The notes under the pieces are model-generated. The model was not told the DNA's origin. It was given only the letters and a program-made list of their open reading frames with translations, and ran no database searches. 64,000 bases of DNA from a bacterium (lineage in GTDB: Bacteria > Electryoneota > Electryoneia > Electryoneales > Electryoneaceae): the NCBI GenBank assembly GCA_020444265.1, contig JAHLLH010000003.1:186001-250000 (forward strand). The letters are read 5' to 3'. Positions 1 to 7,610 of this stretch are shown here, one piece after another (position 1 is the stretch's first letter; every line of letters starts with the position of its first letter). Position numbers and translations under genes: made by a program.

Positions 1-390
1 GACACCAAGTACACCGGCTGCGGCGAGAATGGGGCCAAGATTGACTCCGAATTCCCCGAGGACCATCGTGACCACCACCGCGAAAAGGATCGCGCCGGTT
101 GCCGAATTCAGCACGGCGGAGAGAGTCTGGATCCGTTTCCCGCTCGCCGGGTCGCTTTTCTCGATGGCACGAGTCGTCACCCGTCGAATCGAACTGCGCA
201 GGATTCGTCCAAGGATATAAGCCGCGACAAGGATGATGACAATGCGCGAAAGCCCCGGCAACCATGTGATCACCTGGCTATAAAAATTCTGTACGCTGAA
301 GATTGTCCGGGCCGCGAGGGAATCCCCGGCCACAGTCAGCGAATCGGCCGCGGTGGTCATGGTATCGACAACTGAAGATTGGAGTAGCAT
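1..390 (-). CDS. MscS-family mechanosensitive channel, N-terminal part (runs off the left edge)
   Basis: Reading the minus strand from the ATG at 388-390, an open frame of 130 codons continues to base 1 without a stop. A short N-terminal segment is followed by a hydrophobic helix (about residues 46-64, SRIVIILVAAYILGRILRS). Next comes the family-typical stretch KRIQTLSAVLNSATGAILF, and then the start of the pore helix region (GVNLGPILAAAGVLGV). This order, with KR.TL..VL followed by the G/A-rich pore helix, is characteristic of small-conductance mechanosensitive channels that release osmolytes across the inner membrane on hypo-osmotic shock. An AGGA sequence lies about 9 bases upstream of the ATG. 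The C-terminal beta domain is outside the window. The gene diverges from the histidine kinase at 885. Confidence 0.82.
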   Translation of the reverse strand, partial: MLLQSSVVDTMTTAADSLTVAGDSLAARTIFSVQNFYSQVITWLPGLSRIVIILVAAYILGRILRSSIRRVTTRAIEKSDPASGKRIQTLSAVLNSATGAILFAVVVTMVLGEFGVNLGPILAAAGVLGV

Positions 391-884
391 AGTCGTCCTG
401 TAAAGTGAACATCGGAAAAAAGCTCAACCGGAAATTGATGGAAAGAAGGTCAGATTGCAAGCTGTACTGCCGCACTTCCCTCAGGAGTGGGGACGATGGC
501 GGCTATTCCATCCACGAAGTAAAAGCCTTCTATCATTCCACCACATGAACGATGGATTTCTGACTCGTTCAGGGTTCGTGCAGAGCCACTGATTGCTGCT
601 GCAGGGAGCACTAACATTTCCCTGACATTTTGCGATTTCGCATGTGGTAACCTTACCCCTGTCAGACAAACCCATGATAGAACAAGGTTCTGGTTGCCCG
701 GGTGCCGCTCTTGAGGAGGGGCGGAATCCGGGCAACACTGGTTTCTGGCCCTCCCTTAACGTCGATACTGTGTTTCAGGAACCCTACTTTACGGATGATG
801 CAAGGGGCGAGCCATGCGACAGCAGTGTGATCATCGTATACTTCATCAGGTTCATTTCGCAGCCATCTCAGTCGAGGAACATCC
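391..884. other. Divergent intergenic region between mscS-like gene and sensor kinase
   Basis: No convincing gene is present in these 494 bases. Short open frames on both strands lack recognisable domains or ribosome-binding sites. The region must hold the promoters of the two divergent genes and contains one conspicuous imperfect hairpin (693-736, listed separately). Confidence 0.5.
693..736. repeat. Inverted repeat (44-nt hairpin) upstream of the sensor kinase
   Basis: GTTGCCCGG (693-701) is matched by CCGGGCAAC (728-736), a perfect 9-bp stem. A second inner pairing CCGC/GCGG is possible within the 26-base interior. It lies about 150 bases before the kinase start and has no T-run, so it is not an ordinary terminator. 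It could be a leader structure or a protein site. Confidence 0.45.
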
Positions 885-2033
885 ATGGAGAAGGGTCTGA
901 ATCGCAGGCAAAATCGTGTGGCTGGGCTCGGTGTGCCGAAGCGTCACATGGTCATCTTTATCCTTCTCTCCATCTTTGCCGTCGCCCAGGTGACCTGGTG
1001 GGTCATCTTCCAGGTCAATATCAGCGACCGGGAAGAAATGGGCCAGATGAAACTCTGGCATCAGCAGATTCAGACTGCGAATCACTATGTTCATGACCAT
1101 TTCGAGAGCACCGCTCAGCTTGAAACATGGTTAAAAGCGAACTTCCCCGACCTCGAACTATCCGATAGCAGGCATGGGATTGTGGTTACCGACGAAGCAC
1201 GTCAACGCCTGCACGAACGCACCCATAACACGCGCAACATGTTCATCCACGAGGGCATTGTTTTCACGCTGCTGTTGATGGCGGGGATTTTGTACCTCTA
1301 CCGAACGTTGCGCAAAGAAGTTGCGATAGAACGTCACCAGGCGAATTTTCTCGCCGCCATCTCCCACGAGTTGAAAACCCCGATTACCGCATTGCGTCTC
1401 TACCTCGACACCCTGATTGACCGTGACCTGCCGAAAGAACGTGAAACTGAGATAAAGGGGGTCATGCGTGAGAATCTGGACCGCCTGCAAAATCTGATCG
1501 AGAAGCTGCTTCAGGCGCGTGCGATGGTCAACGTCAAGGGGCAGCATCAGCTCGAAATAACCGAACTGGGGGGTGAAACGGAACATGTTGTCACCACTTT
1601 TCGCGAGGAGCGTCACGACCTTGCGAAGTTTGATCTTACTCTCTCCTTGCCAGACTACCCCCTTTTCGTACGACTGGACAGCGAGCAGTGGCGTCAGGTG
1701 TTGCTCAACCTGCTCGACAATGCAGTGAAGTATTCGAAGGGGCACGCGAACATCGAAGTGACTCTCCGCCAGGTAAAAAAACGAGCCATCCTCACCGTTC
1801 GGGATCAGGGGATCGGTTTCGCATCCTCGGAGCGGAAGCATATCTTCGTACGGTTCTACCGTGCGGGCAATGAGGACACACGCTTGGCGGAAGGATCGGG
1901 AGTTGGTCTTTACCTTGTCAGTGAGATCGCCAAGAACCATCGCGGCAAGGCGTACGCTTTCAGCGAAGGACAGGGGAAGGGTGCCACATTCACCGTGGAA
2001 CTGCCGATAGCGAAGGAGAAGAACGCTGGCTGA
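885..2033 (+). CDS. Sensor histidine kinase, membrane-bound
   Basis: This is a 382-aa inner-membrane sensor kinase. Transmembrane helix 1 spans about residues 22-44. A periplasmic loop of about 75 residues follows, and helix 2 spans about 121-141. HisKA has the phospho-acceptor H161 in AAISHELKTPITALRL. The HATPase_c domain shows the N box (LLNLLDNAVKYSKG), G1 (DQGIGF) and G2 (GSGVGLYLV), so both catalytic halves are present. There is no HAMP or PAS domain, and the loop gives no clue to the ligand. A GAGGAA ribosome-binding site precedes the ATG. The stop codon overlaps the start of the response regulator, so the two form a translationally coupled two-component pair. A DASS anion transporter follows, which would fit a carboxylate-sensing system, but that link is inference. 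Confidence 0.93.
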   Translation: MEKGLNRRQNRVAGLGVPKRHMVIFILLSIFAVAQVTWWVIFQVNISDREEMGQMKLWHQQIQTANHYVHDHFESTAQLETWLKANFPDLELSDSRHGIVVTDEARQRLHERTHNTRNMFIHEGIVFTLLLMAGILYLYRTLRKEVAIERHQANFLAAISHELKTPITALRLYLDTLIDRDLPKERETEIKGVMRENLDRLQNLIEKLLQARAMVNVKGQHQLEITELGGETEHVVTTFREERHDLAKFDLTLSLPDYPLFVRLDSEQWRQVLLNLLDNAVKYSKGHANIEVTLRQVKKRAILTVRDQGIGFASSERKHIFVRFYRAGNEDTRLAEGSGVGLYLVSEIAKNHRGKAYAFSEGQGKGATFTVELPIAKEKNAG

Positions 2034-2733
2034 ACGGATTCTGATTGTCGAAGATGAGGAACACATCGCCCGCGGCTTGCAGCTCAACCTCGAGGAAGAG
2101 GGCTACCAGACCGAGATTGTGGCGGATGGTCTGGAGGCGATTGAGGCCATTACCACCAACACTCCCGACCTGGTGCTGCTCGATGTCATGCTGCCCGGAG
2201 CGAGCGGGTTTGATGTCTGTGATCGTGTTCGGGCCGAGGGCAACCGTGTCCCGATTCTCTTTTTGACAGCGCGGGGACGTGAAGATGACCGTGTTCGTGG
2301 TCTCGAGCTGGGTGGGGATGACTATGTCTCGAAGCCCTTCTCGATTCGTGAGCTGTTGCAGCGCATTCGTGCCATGCTACGTCGCCAGATGTGGTATGAC
2401 AGCCAGCCTCAGCAGGGCAACAATGTTGAATTTGGTGGCAACAGCGTCAATTTTGCCGCTTACAAGGCCACCACACGGACCGGCAAACAGATCACATTGA
2501 CTCAGAAAGAGTGCATGGTCCTCAAATTACTCGTGGAACACCAGGGGGAAGTGGTAGCTCGCGATACCATCCTCGACCAGGTCTGGGGCTATGACCGTTA
2601 CCCATCCAGCCGGACCATCGACAACCTGATTCTACAGCTAAGACGGTATTTCGAGGAAGATCCCCGTCAACCGAAATACATCCAGACGCAATACGGTGCC
2701 GGGTATCGTTTCATCGCGGACGGAGGCGAATAA
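2026..2733 (+). CDS. OmpR/PhoB-family response regulator, probable CTG start
   Basis: The receiver domain has the acidic pair D10/E11 (ILIVEDEE), the phospho-acceptor D53 (LVLLDVMLPG) and the conserved lysine of VSKPFS. It is followed by a winged-helix DNA-binding domain ending in YIQTQYGAGYRF, the usual OmpR C-terminus. The beta-1 strand ILIVEDE lies upstream of any ATG, GTG or TTG, because the first such codon in frame is TTG at 2077, inside helix 1. The frame is closed by a TAG at 2008-2010. In between, a GGAG at 2015-2018 sits 7 bases before CTG at 2026, giving M-A-E-R-I-L-I-V-E-D-E. I therefore place the start at this CTG (ACG at 2023 is the alternative), overlapping the kinase by 8 bases. 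The product would be 235 aa, normal for the family. Confidence 0.9.
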   Translation: MAERILIVEDEEHIARGLQLNLEEEGYQTEIVADGLEAIEAITTNTPDLVLLDVMLPGASGFDVCDRVRAEGNRVPILFLTARGREDDRVRGLELGGDDYVSKPFSIRELLQRIRAMLRRQMWYDSQPQQGNNVEFGGNSVNFAAYKATTRTGKQITLTQKECMVLKLLVEHQGEVVARDTILDQVWGYDRYPSSRTIDNLILQLRRYFEEDPRQPKYIQTQYGAGYRFIADGGE

Positions 2734-2745
2734 AGGGGGGAGAGG

Positions 2746-4293
2746 ATGGCGATCTCAGGCAGGCAGGATACGTTCCGCAAAGTGGCCCTGTTGCTGGGTC
2801 CTGTGCTTGGGTTGCTCACTTGGTGGGGGATGCCTGAGGTTGATGGCTCTGCGCTTGTTGCACGTACCGCCGGGGTCGCGGTCTGGATGGCGGTTTGGTG
2901 GTTAACCGAAGCGGTCCCCCTTGCAGTCACTTCTCTGCTACCCCTTGTCTTTTTCCCCCTGCTCGGCATCCTGCCATCTGGTAAAATTGCCAGCTACTAT
3001 ACCAACGATATTGTCTTCCTCTTCATCGGTGGGTTCATCGTCGCTCTGGCGATGGAACGATGGATGCTGCACAAACGGATCGCGCTGCATGTCATTTTGA
3101 CTGTTGGCGGCGGACCGATCCGAACTCTCTTCGGCTTCATGCTTGCCACGGCTCTTCTTTCAATGTGGATTTCAAACACCGCGACGGCGATGATGATGGT
3201 CCCGATTGCCGGGGCGGTTCTCGCGCGCTGGGACAAGCTGTACGATGCAAAACAGGCACGTTTCTTTGCCATCGCGCTCCTGCTCGGGATCGCCTATTCG
3301 GCATCGGTCGGAGGTATGGGCACACTCGTGGGCACACCGCCGAACCTTGTCTTCGCCCAGCTTTTCCACCAGCAGTTCGAGGGTGTCGCCCCGGTCAGCT
3401 TTGCGGAATGGTTCATTTTTGCCCTCCCCTTGAGTCTGATCTTTCTGGTGATTGTCTGGGGCGTGTTGACCCTGATGTATATGCGTGGTGCTCGAGTCGA
3501 GGCGGGAGCAAAGGATCTCTTCCGGAGCGAGCTGAAGGATCTGGGCAGAATGAGCCACGAGGAGAAGACGGTGCTGGTGGTCTTTGGATTGCTGGCGTTG
3601 CTCTGGGTCTTCCGCACTCCCCTCGATACCGGCTGGTTCACCATCCCCGGCTGGAACATGTTGCTGCCGGAACCCTCTTTTGCGGGAGATGGAACCGCTG
3701 CAATCGCATTGGGGATTCTACTGTTCGTCCTGCCTGCAAAAGGGGAGCGAGGGGCACGGATCATGGACTGGCAGACGGCCCGTCAGCTTCCCTGGCGGAT
3801 CGTGTTGCTCTTCGGCGGTGGGTTCGCTTTGGCGGGTGCAATCAAGGCGAGTGGGCTGGCAAGCTGGATCGGGGTGCAGATGCAGGGGTTGTCGGTTTTG
3901 CCACCTGTGCTGACCACAGCTTCGATCAGTTTCCTGATGACCTTCCTGACGGAACTGACTTCCAATACTGCGACCACCCAGATGGCGATGCCGATTCTCG
4001 GCGCGCTGGCGGTGGCGATTGGACGCAGTCCTTACTTCCTGATGATCCCCGCCACTCTAAGCGCTTCCTGTGCTTTTATGATGCCGGTTGCCACTCCGCC
4101 CAACGCCATTGTCTTCGGCACGGGTCGCTTACGGATCGCCGACATGGCGAAGACCGGGATTGCCCTCAACCTGATCGGGGTGGTATTGATCACGATCTAC
4201 ATGCACCTGATTGGCCCGTTGCACTTCTCTACCCAACCTCTCGAACAGCCGGAGTCCAGCCAGAGTGAGCTGGTTCAACCTGACCATCGGTAA
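2746..4293 (+). CDS. SLC13/DASS-family anion (dicarboxylate or sulfate-type) symporter
   Basis: This 515-aa polytopic inner-membrane protein has roughly a dozen hydrophobic segments. Two inverted-repeat signature motifs are visible: SNTATAMMMVP (residues 143-153) and SNTATTQMAMP (406-416). Each has a matching proline hairpin, GTPPNLVFA (196-204) and VATPPNAIVFGTG near residue 450. These define the divalent anion:Na+ symporter family, in which the SNT motifs bind Na+ and the carboxylate or sulfate. I cannot tell the substrate from sequence. A GGGGGGAGAGG ribosome-binding site precedes the ATG, which lies only 12 bases after the response regulator stop, so all three genes probably form one operon. 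Confidence 0.9.
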   Translation: MAISGRQDTFRKVALLLGPVLGLLTWWGMPEVDGSALVARTAGVAVWMAVWWLTEAVPLAVTSLLPLVFFPLLGILPSGKIASYYTNDIVFLFIGGFIVALAMERWMLHKRIALHVILTVGGGPIRTLFGFMLATALLSMWISNTATAMMMVPIAGAVLARWDKLYDAKQARFFAIALLLGIAYSASVGGMGTLVGTPPNLVFAQLFHQQFEGVAPVSFAEWFIFALPLSLIFLVIVWGVLTLMYMRGARVEAGAKDLFRSELKDLGRMSHEEKTVLVVFGLLALLWVFRTPLDTGWFTIPGWNMLLPEPSFAGDGTAAIALGILLFVLPAKGERGARIMDWQTARQLPWRIVLLFGGGFALAGAIKASGLASWIGVQMQGLSVLPPVLTTASISFLMTFLTELTSNTATTQMAMPILGALAVAIGRSPYFLMIPATLSASCAFMMPVATPPNAIVFGTGRLRIADMAKTGIALNLIGVVLITIYMHLIGPLHFSTQPLEQPESSQSELVQPDHR

Positions 4294-4307
4294 GCGAAGG
4301 AACGAAA

Positions 4308-5024
4308 TCAGGCGATACGGGTTGCGACGGCGAGGTGACTGACGGCCAGGGTTGGAAGCATCGTGCGGTCCTGGGCGAAAATGGTCTGCTGGAGGAGATC
4401 CTGCAACGCCTTCGGTTTGGCACGGTCCATCGGTGCGGTGATGTAAACAAGACGGACCTGATCAAATCCGGCGTCGCCGAGCTGACGCAGGAGACGACGT
4501 CGTGTGTAGATCCTTGCCTTTGCCCACCTTGAATGCAGCACATCCGGTAGCCAGGAGAAGAAGGGGACACGGTTCCACGGCAGGTAGGGCAGGTAAGCAC
4601 CGTGGGTCTCGAAAATCCACCACTTGTTTGGCACAGAAATCACCGCCTGGCCACCCACCTTCAGGATCCGATGGAATTCACGCATGGTCTGGACCGGGTC
4701 CTGAACATGCTCAAGCACCTCAAAACAGGTGATCGCATCGAAGGATTGGTCGGGAAAAGGCATCTGCTCGCCTGCGGAACAGACCCATTCTCCATCTTCG
4801 GGGGCGAGCTTCAGCAGCGAGGTTTGAATATCCGCGCCGACCACACGGTCAAAGTGGGGCTGGAACATCCCGGTTAACGCACCATTGCCACAGCCGACAT
4901 CAAGAAGGCTTCCGCCCTTGTGCAGGATGGCCGAGTGCTTTGCCGTCAAGCGGAACCGCCGTCCGAGAATCTTCTCTCCCTCGTCGGCTGGTTTTCCAAG
5001 TGCGATGGGTGCCTGGTGGCTCAC
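4308..5024 (-). CDS. Class I SAM-dependent methyltransferase
   Basis: This 238-aa cytoplasmic protein has a Rossmann-type methyltransferase core. Motif I is LLDVGCGNGALTGMF, the acidic end of beta 2 is VVGADIQTSLL, and the motif IV region is FDAITCFEVLEHVQDP, followed by VGGQAVISVPN. The EVLEHV pattern is typical of Methyltransf_11/23 enzymes of the UbiE/small-molecule type; the substrate is unknown. It starts at a GTG (5022-5024) with GGGAAACG upstream. It converges with the DASS transporter gene, leaving only 14 bases between the stops, and no clear terminator lies between them. Confidence 0.85.
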   Translation of the reverse strand: MSHQAPIALGKPADEGEKILGRRFRLTAKHSAILHKGGSLLDVGCGNGALTGMFQPHFDRVVGADIQTSLLKLAPEDGEWVCSAGEQMPFPDQSFDAITCFEVLEHVQDPVQTMREFHRILKVGGQAVISVPNKWWIFETHGAYLPYLPWNRVPFFSWLPDVLHSRWAKARIYTRRRLLRQLGDAGFDQVRLVYITAPMDRAKPKALQDLLQQTIFAQDRTMLPTLAVSHLAVATRIA

Positions 5025-5096
5025 GATACGTTTCCCGTGGTTCGTCTCAGAATCAGGCTAAGGTACGATTCGCTGGATTGCGGGACAAGATGAAAA

Positions 5097-5122
5097 CGTC
5101 CCCGCCGGGATTGACGGGGACG
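5097..5122 (-). terminator. Rho-independent terminator of the beta-helix/dockerin protein
   Basis: CGTCCCCG (5097-5104) pairs with CGGGGACG (5115-5122) around a 10-base loop. Read on the minus strand, the stem is followed by TTTT. It lies 26 bases beyond the stop of the 5148-7445 gene. Confidence 0.75.
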
Positions 5123-5147
5123 GTTAAAAATAGCTTTGCCTGAGTCG

Positions 5148-7445
5148 CTATTGCAGATAGACAACCTTGTGGAAATGAGTTTGCCTGCCGATACGAACCT
5201 GGAGATAGTAAATCCCAGAGGAAAGCCCGGTAGCGTTCCATTGCAGGTGGTGGACGCCTCGGTTCATGGAACGTTTTGCCAGGGTTGTGATTTGACGGCC
5301 GAGAAGATCAACAATCCGCACTTCAACGGAAGCCGCCTTCTCGATCGAAATATTGATATTCAGAGTGGGGTTGAAGGGATTCGGCCACGCTGTTAAAATC
5401 TGGTGAGAAAGGGGAAGAGGAGCTTCTGTAACATCGGTATTCTCCAGCCAGAATTCTTCCCCGATGGGTTGCCATGAACCATCATTTATCCGGATATCCA
5501 CCACTTCCAGCGCTCCACCCTCGACCTGAGGCTCTGTAAAACCGAATCTCATCGAAAGAATCTCATGCTCGTCCACCGGAATTGATTCGAAAGCAAGGTT
5601 CAGTCTGGCGCCATCTGGAAGCGGGGTGATCACAGGGTTACACCCGGCCATCTGGATCGACATTGCTTCGAGCGCTACATGCTCTGGGTCGAAGTGCAAT
5701 CGTACCTCAGCGGAGCCGACGGATTCGTTGTCATCAAGCGCGAACGTAAGCCACCAGAAGCCATCCTGACCGGAGTTTAAAGCGAACGAAGGAGTGGCTG
5801 TTCCAGTTGGTCCAGGTTGCCCTGATTCCACCGGGAAAGAATCAATCGCGCCTGAGACGCGCTGAAGGATCAGCGAGGCATCGAAAGCGGTCAGTTCGTC
5901 ATTGCCGGACACTTCACCAAGGCGATGTTGCAGATCGGTCAAATCGAGGGTGCCTTCCAGCCAACGCAGGATCATCGAGGCGTCGTAGGCCTGCACCTCG
6001 TGGTTCAGACTGACATCTCCCGCCGGGAACTGGCTGATTGTCAACGTACCACCCGGCAAGACAACCTCCGGCTCGCCTTCGTTGGCTATAATAGATGTAC
6101 AAAAGATGGGATATTCACCCTCTTGCGCATCTGGGGATATCTCAAATTCGATTGCCAGCAGCGGCCCTGTTCCGCGCAAGGCCGAAGCCCCAGCGCAGGC
6201 AAAAGAGATGCCGGATTCCAATGTGTTCCACTCTGCCATCCATCCGGCATCACTTCCCGGTCCGGGAGTAGCCATGGCGACATTTGTTACCTCCAGGATC
6301 GGTGGTATGGGCAGATTCAGGTCGCCCTCAAGCGAGAAGATGGGTTGATTGGTCAAGGTGTTGATGGAGAGGAAAAGAATTCCAGTCCCCCCCGGTTCGG
6401 CGACTGGGTCATTTAACCCGACAATGAGCGCTGTCGGTTGCTCAGCAGTTCCAAACCAGATAGCCCCGAGATCGCTGATCGAACCATCCGGGTCGGTGGG
6501 ACCGTCCGGATCACCTGCATCGATGCAGGGCGAGTTGCTGGTCAGACGAAAATCATCGTTCACGGGATCCAGCAAAAGTGGGTCATTGAAGACCAACCCC
6601 GGTCCGGACATGGTCGAATCCGAAACACAGGAATACTCGACAAATCCCTGCCAGTATGTTGTCAGATGAGTGGGGGCTCCAGTCGCGTCCCAGAGGATTG
6701 AGTTGGAGATGATGCTACTGGAGAAGTACCAGCGGGCGACAGAATTGTCCTGCCATGCGACATTGTTGTAGCAGGTGAGATGGTCAGCTATCACATCGCC
6801 ATTGTAGAAGTAGATGGCGCCGCCATTCTCTGCCTGGTTTTCCCAGAGGAGGTTATGTTGGAAGACGCCGGCGGCACCGTCAGCAAAATCAATCGCCCCA
6901 CCGCATCGCTCTGCGATGTTTCCGTAAAACTGGCAACTGTCGATGGCTACGTCGGCCTCATAGACCAACATACCCCCACCATCAAGTGTGGCGTGATTGT
7001 ATCGGACGGTTGAGTGTCGCATGGAGAAATTGGCTTCACGGATGCTGATACCGCCACCGAAAAGCTGTGGCTCATACGTGCCGCCATATTCCACCGTTGC
7101 CCAGACCATGGTGTTGAGCTCGTCATTTTCCCAGAAACGTAATCCGCCCCAAGTTTCACCATCCGTCGAACTGGTGAAGAGGATTGGCTTCTGTTCGGTC
7201 CCGATAATCTGGCAGCCGCCATAAAAGGTTAGTGACATCGCCTGATCAGCGAAAACAACAACACCTTCTTCGATCACAAGGGTTGAATCAGCGGGCAGGA
7301 CGGCCGATTGTTCGAGGATATAGGGGTTGCCAGCAGTGGTCCACGTGCCAGATGGGATCGATTCGGGGATGATGGTCTCGGCGTCCATGCTGAAGGGCAG
7401 CAGTAGAGCCAGGATAGCTAAGAAGCACAATAACAGTGTTTTCAT
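5148..7445 (-). CDS. T9SS-sorted exported protein: beta-helix, cohesin-like and dockerin-like modules
   Basis: This is a 765-aa secreted protein. A signal peptide (MKTLLLCFLAILALLLPFSMDA) is followed by a right-handed beta-helix region (about residues 50-330, with N..C/ENGGAIYF-type repeats). A cohesin-like beta module comes next (about 340-470). Two tandem dockerin-like repeats follow, GDVSLNHEVQAYDASMILRW and GEVSGNDELTAFDASLILQR (about 478-530). A second cohesin-like beta module precedes the C-terminal T9SS sorting domain (AWPNPFNPTLNINIS ... SSGIYYLQV). I prefer the ATG at 7443-7445, which has GGAG upstream and sits directly at the signal peptide, over an ATG 27 bases earlier. It likely ends up on the cell surface. 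Binding or scaffold functions are possible, but no catalytic motif is visible. Confidence 0.83.
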   Translation of the reverse strand: MKTLLLCFLAILALLLPFSMDAETIIPESIPSGTWTTAGNPYILEQSAVLPADSTLVIEEGVVVFADQAMSLTFYGGCQIIGTEQKPILFTSSTDGETWGGLRFWENDELNTMVWATVEYGGTYEPQLFGGGISIREANFSMRHSTVRYNHATLDGGGMLVYEADVAIDSCQFYGNIAERCGGAIDFADGAAGVFQHNLLWENQAENGGAIYFYNGDVIADHLTCYNNVAWQDNSVARWYFSSSIISNSILWDATGAPTHLTTYWQGFVEYSCVSDSTMSGPGLVFNDPLLLDPVNDDFRLTSNSPCIDAGDPDGPTDPDGSISDLGAIWFGTAEQPTALIVGLNDPVAEPGGTGILFLSINTLTNQPIFSLEGDLNLPIPPILEVTNVAMATPGPGSDAGWMAEWNTLESGISFACAGASALRGTGPLLAIEFEISPDAQEGEYPIFCTSIIANEGEPEVVLPGGTLTISQFPAGDVSLNHEVQAYDASMILRWLEGTLDLTDLQHRLGEVSGNDELTAFDASLILQRVSGAIDSFPVESGQPGPTGTATPSFALNSGQDGFWWLTFALDDNESVGSAEVRLHFDPEHVALEAMSIQMAGCNPVITPLPDGARLNLAFESIPVDEHEILSMRFGFTEPQVEGGALEVVDIRINDGSWQPIGEEFWLENTDVTEAPLPLSHQILTAWPNPFNPTLNINISIEKAASVEVRIVDLLGRQITTLAKRSMNRGVHHLQWNATGLSSGIYYLQVRIGRQTHFHKVVYLQ

Positions 7446-7610
7446 AGTCAGACTCCAGATAAAACCAACCAATGATAAATAGCAGTATTAATAGTGTCTG
7501 TATTAAATCTACAATCTTTCTCCAACTATTCAAAACGAGAAGAGGGAGCAGAAGCATGCCGCCCTGGACATTTTTCCAAGGCAACTTGAGATTGCTTGAG
7601 AGGAAAAGCC

